64,000 nt of DNA, taken from NCBI RefSeq assembly GCF_019008365.1, contig NZ_JAHHUL010000002.1:1-64000 (forward strand), in the 5' to 3' direction. The notes under the pieces are model-generated. The model did not search any database and was not told where the DNA came from. It saw only the letters and a list, made by a program, of their open reading frames with translations. The stretch's first letter is position 1; every line of letters begins with the position of its first letter. This stretch comes from Phosphitispora fastidiosa (GTDB lineage: Bacteria; Bacillota; Thermincolia; Thermincolales; UBA2595). Shown here in pieces: positions 40,594 to 50,200 of the stretch. The position numbers and the translations under genes are program-made.

Positions 40594-41982
40594 CTATGTA
40601 CTTACCCGACCATATATATCCTCAAACCGAACGATATCGTCCTCACCCAAATAACTGCCGTTTTGCACCTCGATGATCTCTAGCAGCAGCTTGCCCGGAT
40701 TTTCCATACGGTGTTTGGTCGTTTGCGGCACGAAGACGCTTTCGTTCTCGTGGACCATCTGCTCGATTTCACCGATGGTCACCTTGGCTGTACCACCGAT
40801 AACGATCCAGTGCTCACTCCGGTGATAATGCATCTGCAGGCTAAGTACCTGCCCCGGATTGACGACGATCTTCTTCATCTTATATCCCTGCCCAGAGCAC
40901 AGCACAGTATATAGCCCCCAGGGTCGATAGACTGTCGTATGCTCATCCGCTTCCACCCGGCCCTTTGACGTTAGTTCGCTCACTAGGTCTTTTACCTTCT
41001 GCGATTCGCCTTTTTTGGCAACTACGATGACATCATCCGTCTCCACTACCAATAGGTCTTCCAGACCAATGCCAGCGATGAGGCGGCTGTGTCCCAAAAT
41101 CAACGTGTTCGAACAATCAATCGGGATACAGTCGCCCTGGACTGCATTGCCGTTTGCATCCTTGTCCAACACGTTATAGATAGCATCCCACGAACCGATA
41201 TCACTCCATTCTGTCGTAAGCGGCAACATCACCACCTGCCTTGATTTCTCGACCACGGCATAGTCGATCGAGATATTAGGCATTTCAGCAAAATTTTCCG
41301 TCATTATGTCCAGAACCGTGTCCGTAAGCGCATAAATATCCGGCCGATGCACCCGCAATTCCTCCATTAAGCAACAAATGGTAAACGCCAACATCCCAGA
41401 ATTCCAATAGTAATTGCCCTCAGTAACGTAAGCCTCTGCCGTGGCTTTGTCCGGCTTCTCATGGAACGACTCGACGATAAAACCGCCATCACTAGGCTTG
41501 CCGGTCTGGATATACCCATAGCCGGTTTCCGGACTATCCGGCTTTACGCCAAGCGTTACAATTTTGTTCATCTTTGTCATGCCCAGCGCCTGCCCCAAAT
41601 TGGTAGTAAACATTTCCAATGGTCGGATGATGTGGTCAGAGGGCGTCACAAAAATAACTTCATCCAACTCACAGCCCAGTCGGTCGACGCAGTACCTGAC
41701 CGCTAAGGCAATTGCCGGTGCGGTATTACGGGCCACTGGCTCCAGCAGAATATGAGCTTCTTGGGCCTTGGCTGCAACAAGCTCAGTTTTTACATGGTGA
41801 ACATATTCCTGATTAGTAACGATGACCATATTTGATGGATTAAACAGCGTCGAAAAGCGCTCTATTGTCTGGGCCAGCAACGATTTGTCGCCGTTCAATT
41901 TCAGAAACTGCTTAGGAAACCTAGTTCGCGAAAGAGGGAACAGGCGGCTACCTCCGCCGCCCGCAAGAATGATAATTTTCAT
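40594..41982 (-). CDS. manC: Mannose-1-phosphate guanylyltransferase / mannose-6-phosphate isomerase
   Basis: A protein of about 462 residues. The N-terminal nucleotidyltransferase domain has Leu-Ala-Gly-Gly-Gly-Gly-Ser-Arg-Leu-Phe-Pro-Leu-Ser-Arg and Phe-Pro-Lys-Gln-Phe, and makes GDP-mannose. The C-terminal type II cupin domain (about 350-455; His-Tyr-His-Arg-Ser-Glu-His-Trp) is the mannose-6-phosphate isomerase part. The ATG at 41982 matches the family N-terminus; the frame is open 8 codons further. It probably feeds mannose into surface glycans, consistent with the glycosyltransferase upstream and the S-layer-type protein in the same island. Confidence 0.92.
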   Translation of the reverse strand: MKIIILAGGGGSRLFPLSRTRFPKQFLKLNGDKSLLAQTIERFSTLFNPSNMVIVTNQEYVHHVKTELVAAKAQEAHILLEPVARNTAPAIALAVRYCVDRLGCELDEVIFVTPSDHIIRPLEMFTTNLGQALGMTKMNKIVTLGVKPDSPETGYGYIQTGKPSDGGFIVESFHEKPDKATAEAYVTEGNYYWNSGMLAFTICCLMEELRVHRPDIYALTDTVLDIMTENFAEMPNISIDYAVVEKSRQVVMLPLTTEWSDIGSWDAIYNVLDKDANGNAVQGDCIPIDCSNTLILGHSRLIAGIGLEDLLVVETDDVIVVAKKGESQKVKDLVSELTSKGRVEADEHTTVYRPWGLYTVLCSGQGYKMKKIVVNPGQVLSLQMHYHRSEHWIVIGGTAKVTIGEIEQMVHENESVFVPQTTKHRMENPGKLLLEIIEVQNGSYLGEDDIVRFEDIYGRVST

Positions 41983-41989
41983 ATCAGAA

Positions 41990-42115
41990 TCACTTTCCTT
42001 TCTCATGTTGCACCAAAGCTAGACTGGCAATACAGAAGCCGATGATACTTTCGGCTCCTTGGTTGCGATTGATGCCGTTTGACGTGATGCCATCGCAACA
42101 TCCCCCGGTTATATC
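41990..42115 (-). pseudogene. C-terminal remnant of a carbohydrate-active protein
   Basis: A 42-codon open stretch, without a start codon, between the glycosyltransferase and manC. It encodes Gly-Gly-Cys-Cys-Asp-Gly-Ile-Thr, Asn-Gly-Ile-Asn-Arg-Asn-Gln-Gly-Ala-Glu-Ser and a helical tail. I recall the Asn-x-Asn-Gln-Gly-Ala-Glu-Ser motif from the C-termini of glycosidase/mannosyltransferase proteins encoded next to manC and GT4 genes. A stop codon precedes it in frame, so most of the gene has been deleted. Its stop overlaps the manC ribosome-site region. Confidence 0.6.
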
Positions 42116-42142
42116 CTAAAGCCCACAAACAGCGTGATCCAT

Positions 42143-43441
42143 TTATTCTACCAGCGCCTTCTGTTTGGGTACTTCAATGATGTTGGCAGGCACTCCCTTT
42201 TGTTGGGGCGCTCCCATGATGCCGGTGAACAGTTGCATTCCCTTCGGTTGGGGTCTCTCTATCATGTTGGTGAACAGTTGCATTCCCTTCGGTGGGGGTG
42301 CTTCCATGATATTGGTGAACAGCTTGATGTAACGACCAGCTACATTGGCCCATATCATCTCCTGTCCGACAGCCAAGGTCCTCATTTCCATTTCTCTTTT
42401 TTGCGAGGGATTGTCGAGTACACCTCTGATGCACGACGCCAGAGATTCGGAATCCCTAAATTCGGCAAGCATTCCCCGACCACCACCCAGCAATTCCTGA
42501 GCATAGCGGTATGGAGTCGACACGACGATCCGCCCGCATCCCACAGCGTACGCCAATGTCCCGCTGACCGCCTGTTCTTTGGACAGATACGGCGTCATGT
42601 AGATGTCAGACAAATGGAGATAGGTGATAACTTCTTCTTTCGTCAGATACTTGTCGATAAATCGGACATTATCCTTCACCCCGAGGTTTTCCGCCAAGGC
42701 AGTCAGGCTCTCTCTGTAGCTTTCCCCATATAACTCCTTGACGCATGGATGCGTTTTGCCCAGTATCAGGTAAACCAGATTTTCGTATTCCGGCACAACT
42801 TTGGCCACAGCTTCAATTCCATACTCCAACCCCTTAGCTGGGCTTAAGAGACCGAAACTACTAATGACCTGCTTGTTAGCTAAGCCATGACTGACTTTAA
42901 TTTCTTCCCGCGGTTTAACTTGCAGGCTTGGTACACCGTGAGGAATGACCGCTATTTTGTTTGGCTCAATACCGTACGTGTGGGTCAATAAAGGGACCGC
43001 GCTTTGAGCCATTGTCACTACCATCGCACTAAGTCGTCCAAGCTCCCCCAGAACTACCCGTTGTTTTGGGGATGGATCCATCAGCACGGTGTGCGTCGTG
43101 ACGATAAAAGGTATTGTTAGATTCTTGGCCAAGTCGATGATGTATTCACCGCTTTCTCCGCCAAATATCCCGTATTCATGCTCAATAATCAGCAATTTGG
43201 TATTGGTGTTTGCCCAGCGGGCAGTCTGGAAATAGCTGGCGCGGTCGTGCTGGGTGAGATTGGCTACCACCCGCAAGTCCTCGTATTTTTCCGTATTAGT
43301 GACCGCAATCACGTTCGATCGGAATAAAGCCGTTTTATCGATTTCGTTCACCAAGTCCTCCGTAAATGTGGCCAACCCGCATACCCGCGGAGGATACGTG
43401 CTTAAAAAGGTCATAGTCCTTGTTTGGTTTGTCCTTTCCAT
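42143..43441 (-). CDS. GT4-family glycosyltransferase with a C-terminal repeat tail
   Basis: A 432-residue predicted cytosolic glycosyltransferase of GT-B fold. The N-terminal Ser-Thr-Tyr-Pro-Pro-Arg-Val-Cys-Gly-Leu-Ala-Thr-Phe is typical of a GT4 subgroup that uses GDP- or UDP-sugars. The C-terminal Rossmann part contains Leu-Leu-Ser-Pro-Ala-Lys-Gly-Leu-Glu and Glu-Gln-Ala-Val-Ser-Gly. After about residue 375 come three imperfect 15-residue repeats (Gln-Leu-Phe-Thr-Asn-Met/Ile, Pro-Lys-Gly-Met), also visible as DNA repeats near 42180-42310. These are not part of the fold. With manC it suggests mannosylation of a surface polymer. Confidence 0.85.
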   Translation of the reverse strand: MERTNQTRTMTFLSTYPPRVCGLATFTEDLVNEIDKTALFRSNVIAVTNTEKYEDLRVVANLTQHDRASYFQTARWANTNTKLLIIEHEYGIFGGESGEYIIDLAKNLTIPFIVTTHTVLMDPSPKQRVVLGELGRLSAMVVTMAQSAVPLLTHTYGIEPNKIAVIPHGVPSLQVKPREEIKVSHGLANKQVISSFGLLSPAKGLEYGIEAVAKVVPEYENLVYLILGKTHPCVKELYGESYRESLTALAENLGVKDNVRFIDKYLTKEEVITYLHLSDIYMTPYLSKEQAVSGTLAYAVGCGRIVVSTPYRYAQELLGGGRGMLAEFRDSESLASCIRGVLDNPSQKREMEMRTLAVGQEMIWANVAGRYIKLFTNIMEAPPPKGMQLFTNMIERPQPKGMQLFTGIMGAPQQKGVPANIIEVPKQKALVE

Positions 43442-43588
43442 CTTTATTTTCTCCCTCCTAATATTCAGACTTCTACCGGTTCTTTTAAAAGCATTTACCT
43501 GTCTTCAATGGCTAAGTCCGTGAATACCACCACCACAGTCATGGCAAGTCTGTTCATGTCCTTGTTTACAGGGCAAAAGGAACACATC

Positions 43589-43876
43589 CTAGCGAAGTTC
43601 CGTCGGCACAAAAGCAGCCACAATGCCAATGACTATGGCCGCTAGGGCGGCGCCAAGGACGGAAACCGTCATGGCATTGACAAAAAACTGCGCTACGTAA
43701 ATAACGATTGCAGCCACAATAAAACCAACAATGCCTCTGCTCTGGGGGGATATTTTCTTACCCATAATGGCCTCCACAACGTAGCCCAGAATGGCGATAA
43801 CGACCGCCGCCAGCAGCGCTCCGCCGAACCCCACCACAGCAAAGCCCGGTAGTATAAAACTAAGGACTATAAGCAC
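43589..43876 (-). CDS. Small membrane protein, phage-holin-like/YvlD family
   Basis: At least 95 residues, with three hydrophobic helices and Leu-Pro-Gly-Phe early on, as in the YvlD (Phage_holin_4_2) family of small membrane proteins. The first in-frame usual start is the GTG at 43876, but family-like sequence (Leu-Ile-Val-Arg-Phe-Ile-Ile-Ser-Ala-Leu) continues upstream. GGAGGT at 43924-43929 is spaced for an ATA codon at 43915 in this frame, or for an out-of-frame ATG at 43910. So either an atypical start or a one-base indel is involved. No other phage genes are nearby. Confidence 0.7.
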   Translation of the reverse strand: MLIVLSFILPGFAVVGFGGALLAAVVIAILGYVVEAIMGKKISPQSRGIVGFIVAAIVIYVAQFFVNAMTVSVLGAALAAIVIGIVAAFVPTELR

Positions 43877-43961
43877 CAGTGCCGAGATAATAAAACGAAC
43901 GATTAAACATAATATGGTTATTCACCTCCTGTTTTTATACTGCTTGTTTCCACTATTTTAC

Positions 43962-44034
43962 ACGAATAGTTTCTGAGAATTCTATCAGCACAGTACTTAT
44001 AAATAAGTAAAAATAAAGAAGCCTTGTCAAACAT
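43962..44034. repeat. Duplicated intergenic segment, copy 2
   Basis: Second copy of the sequence at 34644-34733, 9.3 kb away in direct orientation, upstream of the YvlD-like gene. It keeps ACGAATAGTTTCTGAGAA and AGCCTTGTCAAACAT but lacks the second half of the terminator found in copy 1. Minus-strand TTGACA in its right part could be a -35 element. Confidence 0.75.
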
Positions 44035-44078
44035 AATCAAATTATCCACAATCCTGCAAAACGGTAATTTCCTTAATT

Positions 44079-44129
44079 AAAAAAAACGCCCCAGCACGAA
44101 TTGGGATTAACCCAAACCGCGCCAGGGCG
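44079..44129 (-). terminator. Terminator of the giant S-layer-type gene
   Basis: Minus strand: CGCCC...GGGGCG outer stem (44125-44129 and 44087-44092), inner TTGGG-TTAA-CCCAA, followed by eight T residues (44079-44086). It lies about 80 bp after the stop codon. Confidence 0.75.
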
Positions 44130-44208
44130 CTTGAAGCATGACTATCTCAACATATGCTGATTAAATCTACAGAAACTGCCTGACTACCTGTCGTTACTGC
44201 TGCTTCAG

Positions 44209-47200
44209 CTAAGCATACATGGAAAGCACATTTGTGGATGCAGCTTCACTCACTAATTCACCGTCAGACTGAGCAGTAACTGTAATCCAATCTCCCAATT
44301 GTAACGTCAGGCCTGTAACCTCCCAGCTGCCGTCAACTCCGGCAGTTACAGGCGCTTGCGGCGCCCCGTTAATGCTGAGGATAATCTCTGCTCCTGCTGT
44401 AGCTGTTCCGGTGACCACTGTGTGATCCTCTTTTACCGGCAGGGTAATAACCGGCGCTGCTGTCTGGGCCAGCAGAGAAGCTTCTGTTGTCACTGCAACT
44501 TTTACAATTGACGTTGCATTACCGTTGCTGTCATAGGCAACTACATAGACATCATACGCTGTTTCCACTGCCAATCCTGAAACAGTGATTACCGCCTCAG
44601 TGTCAGGGGTTAAAGAGATTTCCCCAAAACGGTTTCCGGGTAAAGGCTGACCATCATCGTAACAGCCCGCGGTAATTCTGGATGTATTGCTTGGCGGTGT
44701 CGCCCCGGCATCATATACAACAAAGTAGGCATCGCCATACTCATTGGTCTGTACCGTTAAATCAAATTGAGTCTCGGTGATATTATCAGTCTTCGGATAA
44801 CCGGCCGCAAATTCAGGTGGTGTCGTATCTTCCTGGACATTAATCGCGAAGGTAACGGGATCACCGGTATCAAAGCTGACAACAAAGGAGTATATTCCTT
44901 CACCGTTGTCCCACAGATCGTTTAACACAATTGGTTTAACAGCCAGAACAGCCGTACCGTCTCCGCTGTCTGTAACTATATACTCTGATCCCATGAGAGT
45001 ATATCCTTCATCATAGGCTTCAGGTACAAAGATACCGGTAACCTGAGCAGCATCTACCCAGTTTATGGTTGTGACCACATTTTCATAGCCAAAGTAGTAG
45101 AAGTCTGCTGCCTCCGGGACAATAACAGCACTGATTACATCCCTGGTGGTAAAGCTCCAGGTGATTGCTTCATTACCGGTGCTGCCGCTTCGTACCGCAT
45201 CTGCCGGGATGGTTACCGTGTAAGTTGTGTTATGGTTTAAGGTATCATGGGCAATAGTCAGGGTACGGTTATCACCCTGTAGGACTGCCGCCACATTGCC
45301 CACCTGTTGTATTACCCCATCCAGATAGGTTATAGTGATGCCGCTGAGGTCGTTTACAGTAACATCTGTATCAAAGGTAACAGCGGTCGGGGGGTTTATA
45401 TCTGCTGCCGGGGCGCCGTTCATTGGAACCAGCGTCTCTGCTGCCGGCGCCGGAGGTACTGCCTTGACCGTCAGTTTATAGTATTTGGTGGTTACCCCGT
45501 CTTCGGCAACAACAACCACTACAATGACATCATTCTCTGCCAGGACTTGAGTTGCCAGGTCTGCTTCATCTATCGTTATCCCGTTTAGGGTCACAGTTAC
45601 TGTTGCATTGCTGTCAGCAGGCGCTGCCCCAATCCCGGCGAACCCGGTAAAGTCCGCTACCTCAAGCTCTGCTCCCGCATCCACCGAGGGGTCGGTCACC
45701 TCAAGTCCGGTCAACCCGGTTACATCCACCCCGCCTGCGGTGAAGACTGCCAGGGTGGCATTAGTGTTCAGGGGTCTGGTAATCTCCGCCAGCTTGATGA
45801 TACTGTCAGCATTATCTGAGTATATGGCATTAAATGTACCCCCGGTATTTACCACCGATACCCTGGTGCCTTTGACAACAATACCATCATATACCTGGGA
45901 CTGCCCGTTGTAATGGGTCTGCAGCTTGGTGGAATTGATGCCGCCCACAACTACATTGGTTAAGTCGGTTTCCACAGAGCTGACTGAGGTGCCGGTAAGA
46001 CCCCCGGTGTTAATAAAGCTGATGGCCGCACCGCTGAAGACCAGTTCGGACACCTTAAAGGTACTCTGCTTATAGAGAAGGTGTATTGTATCCCCATTGG
46101 CAGTCAGGTCATAGATGTCAAAAACATCTGTAGATGAACCTGTGGTGCTGCCGGTGCCCAGATTTGATTTGACAACTATGGAATAGGTTTTGTCAGTACC
46201 GCTCATCCATCTATAATAATTGTATTTGTGTGCTGCAATATAATAGTTGTCTCCTGAATCCAAGGCAATATAGGAGCCTTTGTTAAAGTAGTTCCCGGCA
46301 TAGGTAGCCCCTCCCAGGCTTTCATAATACCCGTCAAAGATAACCTGATTCGTAAAACTGCCCGAAGTATTTACGGCATACATAATATCCGGCTTGTTAT
46401 CATACCAGAAGGTATTTCCATCTGTATCCGTATAGGTTATATGGGCATAGCCATTACTGTCCACGGCAATATCCGGTTTGGAGCAGGAACCGCCATTATT
46501 GGATGCTATCAACACCTCACCGCTCCAGGCGCTGCCGTTAAAAGTACGGTAACCGATGGCCCCATTTGTGGTATAGGCTATATGAGCGTTATCGGAACTG
46601 TCAATGGCCATTCTTCCTTCAGTACCTGTTCCAATTTCTGTTTCCACACCCCAGAGACCGCCGGCCTTCTCATTGTAGTAAATTTTGCCGTCCCTGGTAT
46701 ATACAACTCCGATAAAATCAGAACCGGCTTCCGCTTCCAGGAAATCCCCCACGGGAATTACCTCACTCAGTAATACTGCAGTTACCTTGTAATGCCTTAC
46801 CGTTGTTCCATCCTCAGCCACCACTGTCACTACTATTACATCATTTTCTGCAACAGCCTGGTGAACCGGGTCTGCTGCGGGGATTCCATTTACGGTAACA
46901 GTCACTGCTGCATTGGCATCAGCTGCCGCTGCCGCAATACCGGTAAAATCAGTGAAATCGGTTATTTCAAGTTCAGCTCCCTGGTCAGTCATCGGGTTTG
47001 AGACCTCCAGTCCCGCCAAACCGGTTACGTCAATTCCACCTACAGTGAAGGCAGCTAAGGTTGCATCTGAGTTTGGAGTTAACAGCAGAATTTCATCTGC
47101 GGTAAGCTCCCGGGAAACCGTCATTTCACTCCAGAATGTGGTTTGTCCCTCCAGGGGCTTAATAACCAGCTCAATATGGGAGGGAATAAAGACCTCAGCG

Positions 47201-50200
47201 GGATTACTCCACCACTGCACAATAACTTCATTCAGGCTGCTGTAAGTCTTTGTTCCGTCTGCCGATATCCCTAAAGTGGTCAGAGCTTTGGTCACCGACT
47301 GCTCACCTAGCTTCAGGGTAACTATTGAATTATCCTTATCCAGGTAATATGGTGTCAGATGGGCCTCATTATAATTAATTTCCGTCCCATTTTCAAAGAA
47401 CTTGTAGCCAAAAACGATACTGCCCTCACTAATATCTACTTGGGCGCCGGTAATCTGGTCCAAAGGCTGAACTGTAATCGCAAGTTCGCCTTTCGCTGCA
47501 ACTCTTCCGGTGGCATCTTCTGTCACCCGGTAGCTTATGGTTGTGTCGCCGGCTGCTGCTGCAGTTATTTCTCCTGTGGCAGCATTAACAACCGCTTTGG
47601 TCTCATCACCGGACTGCCATGTAATCGTTTCTCCCGCTGCCGGTGCCGTAAATTCCGCAGGTGTTACATTAGGCTGACCTACCCTGACTTCGGCAATTGC
47701 GGGGTTATCGATGACTGCTGCCGGATAGACAGTGATTTCAGTACTGTTGTAGTTACCACTGTCTGATACGGTATAACTGATTGTAGTTGTACCGGCCCCC
47801 AGGGCTGTAATTACCCCGGTACTGGCATCAATGGATACTGTGGCTGTATTGCTGGACTGCCACCCGCCGACGCCGGCTTCTGTGGTCGAGGCCGCAGCTG
47901 TTGTGTTTTCTCCTATCTGGAGAACATTATCGATGTCAACTGCTGCGCCGAGAATGATAAAGTTTGCCGTATATTCCACATCCCCGGTTACAGTAAAGGT
48001 ATATGTGCTTGCTGTGCTTATCTCTGTTCCGCCTTCGGTCCAGTTAACAAACAGGTAGCCTTCGTTTGCAGAGGCTGTCAGGGTCACCTCGGTGTTCTCT
48101 TCATGTAACCCTGCTCCCACCACGGTTCCGCCATCCACAGGGTTGATATTAATCACAATATTAAATCCGGGAATCGTATCCGGTCTCGGTATTGATGCTC
48201 CATCCTGCCAGTACAGGTATGGATAGCTGGCCCCTTCATCAATTGCCCAGACATTATCAAAATCCCAGCCGGTAAATGTCTCCCCTCTGATCATTTTAAA
48301 AGTGGTTTTGGGTTCACCTTTGCCTGTGTCGGACTGTCCTGATGTATTAGTATCATAGTAACAGTTGTTAATATCTCCGACACCGCCGTCCTGATACCCG
48401 ATAAAGCCTCCTATGGTGCTGCCGCTTCCGGTAACTACTCCTGTGGAATATGAATTAAGAAAATGGCTGAGCGCATGGGCATTTCCAGCCATACCCCCTC
48501 TGCCCCAGGCTGCTCCAGTAACAGTAACATGGGAAGCACAGTTAACTATGAGATTACCGGCGCCGTGTTCTCCTGCCAAACCGCCGCCGTTTTGTGAAGC
48601 AGCTGCCACTATACCTGTTGCCCGGCACATTTGAATTGTCCCGTAACTGGCCCTGCCGGCAATGCTGCCTACATAACTCTTCCCGGAAATGTTGACATTT
48701 TCCAGGGATAAATCCCGGATAACAGCATAGTAAGTCATGCCAAAGAGGCCAATATTGTCCTCATTCGACCGGTTTATAGTGAGATTGGAAATTGTTTTGC
48801 CATTACCATCGAGTTCCCCTTTAAACTCTGAGCCCCAGGTTGGTCCGATAGGTATCCAGCCCTTGCCTTCATTGTACTCCGGACCATCTTCACCCAGGTA
48901 ACCGGCTAAATCTATATCATTCAGCAAAATAAAATGCTTATTACTGTGAGCAGCTCCCAGATAGTTGCGGATATTGTGCAAATGCCTGGGTTCACTGATT
49001 TGCCAGGGAGCCTCTGCAGTACCTGAGCCTCCGGCAAACTCTGCCAATGTAGTAACGGTTGTGCCGTCACCTGCTGCTGATGCTTTGTGGGTATCTGTTT
49101 CCCTGACCCTGGCAATAAAGGTGTATCCAGTCTCCGGTGTTAATCCTGTGAAGACTTCACTGTCTTGCCACGTGGAACCGCCATCCCGGCTAAACTCCAC
49201 AAGGGGATTGGCAGTCAGGGTAACAGTGGTCTCAGTTTTGCCCACCAATACCGGTGCATCAGGCGCTGCCGGTCCATCAGCTTTTTCCACTGCTGCTGTC
49301 GGGGCGCTGGTGACACTTCCGGCGGCATTGCTTCCATCAGCCGTTACTGTTGCGGTTATGGTCTGCCCGATGTCTTCCTGTACCAGGATGTAAGCCGTGC
49401 CTGTGGCCCCTGCAATGGCTGCCCCGCCGCGCTGCCACCGGTATGAAAGTGAGTTATCAGTTACCTCACCAGTGTACGTAAGTCCACTGATATTTGCTGT
49501 CAGTGTTTCTCCGAATTTAGTACTGCCATCTATTGTTACTGTGCCGCCCATTTCAGGCAGTGGTGCATTGTCAAAAGCGGTTATCGCCGCATTCAGGGCA
49601 GTCACGGCATCAGCGACTTGCTGCACTGTTGCTGCCACATTATCTGCTACCGCCTCTGCTGCTGCTATGGCCGCTTCCAAAGCATCCAAGTCTGCCTGCA
49701 GGACTTGTCCGGGATTCCGCGGTGTTGTTCCAACATCAGCATTTTCCGCTTTACCCTCGGCTGTTGCTATTGCTGCCAGCAAAGCTGTCTTGTCCACTTC
49801 TCCCTGTACTGATGCATCAAAGTCTGTTACCGCTCCATTTAGCGCAGTGACCGCATCAGTAACTTCCTGGACCATTGCCTCTGCATTATCCGCTATTAAC
49901 TGTGCTGCCGCTATAGCTGCTGTCAATGCATCCAAATCTGCCTGCAGCACTTCACCCGGGTCTCTCGGGTCTGTCCCGACCACAGCATGGTCCACTTTAT
50001 CCTGGGCTGCTGCTATCGCCGATGTTAACGCTGTCTTGTCTACTTCTCCCTGGACTGCGGCCTCAAATTCTGTTACCGCTGCATTTAACGCAGTAACCGC
50101 ATCAGCAACTTCCTGCACTGTTGCCTCTGCATCAGCTGCCATTGCCTGTGCTGTTGCTATAGCTGCTTCCAAAATATCCAAATCCGCCTGCAGGACTTCC

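Noticed and set aside
43589-43876. Holin as evidence that the island is a prophage
   Set aside because: The YvlD/holin-like family is widespread in chromosomes, and no endolysin, capsid, tail, portal or terminase gene is present.
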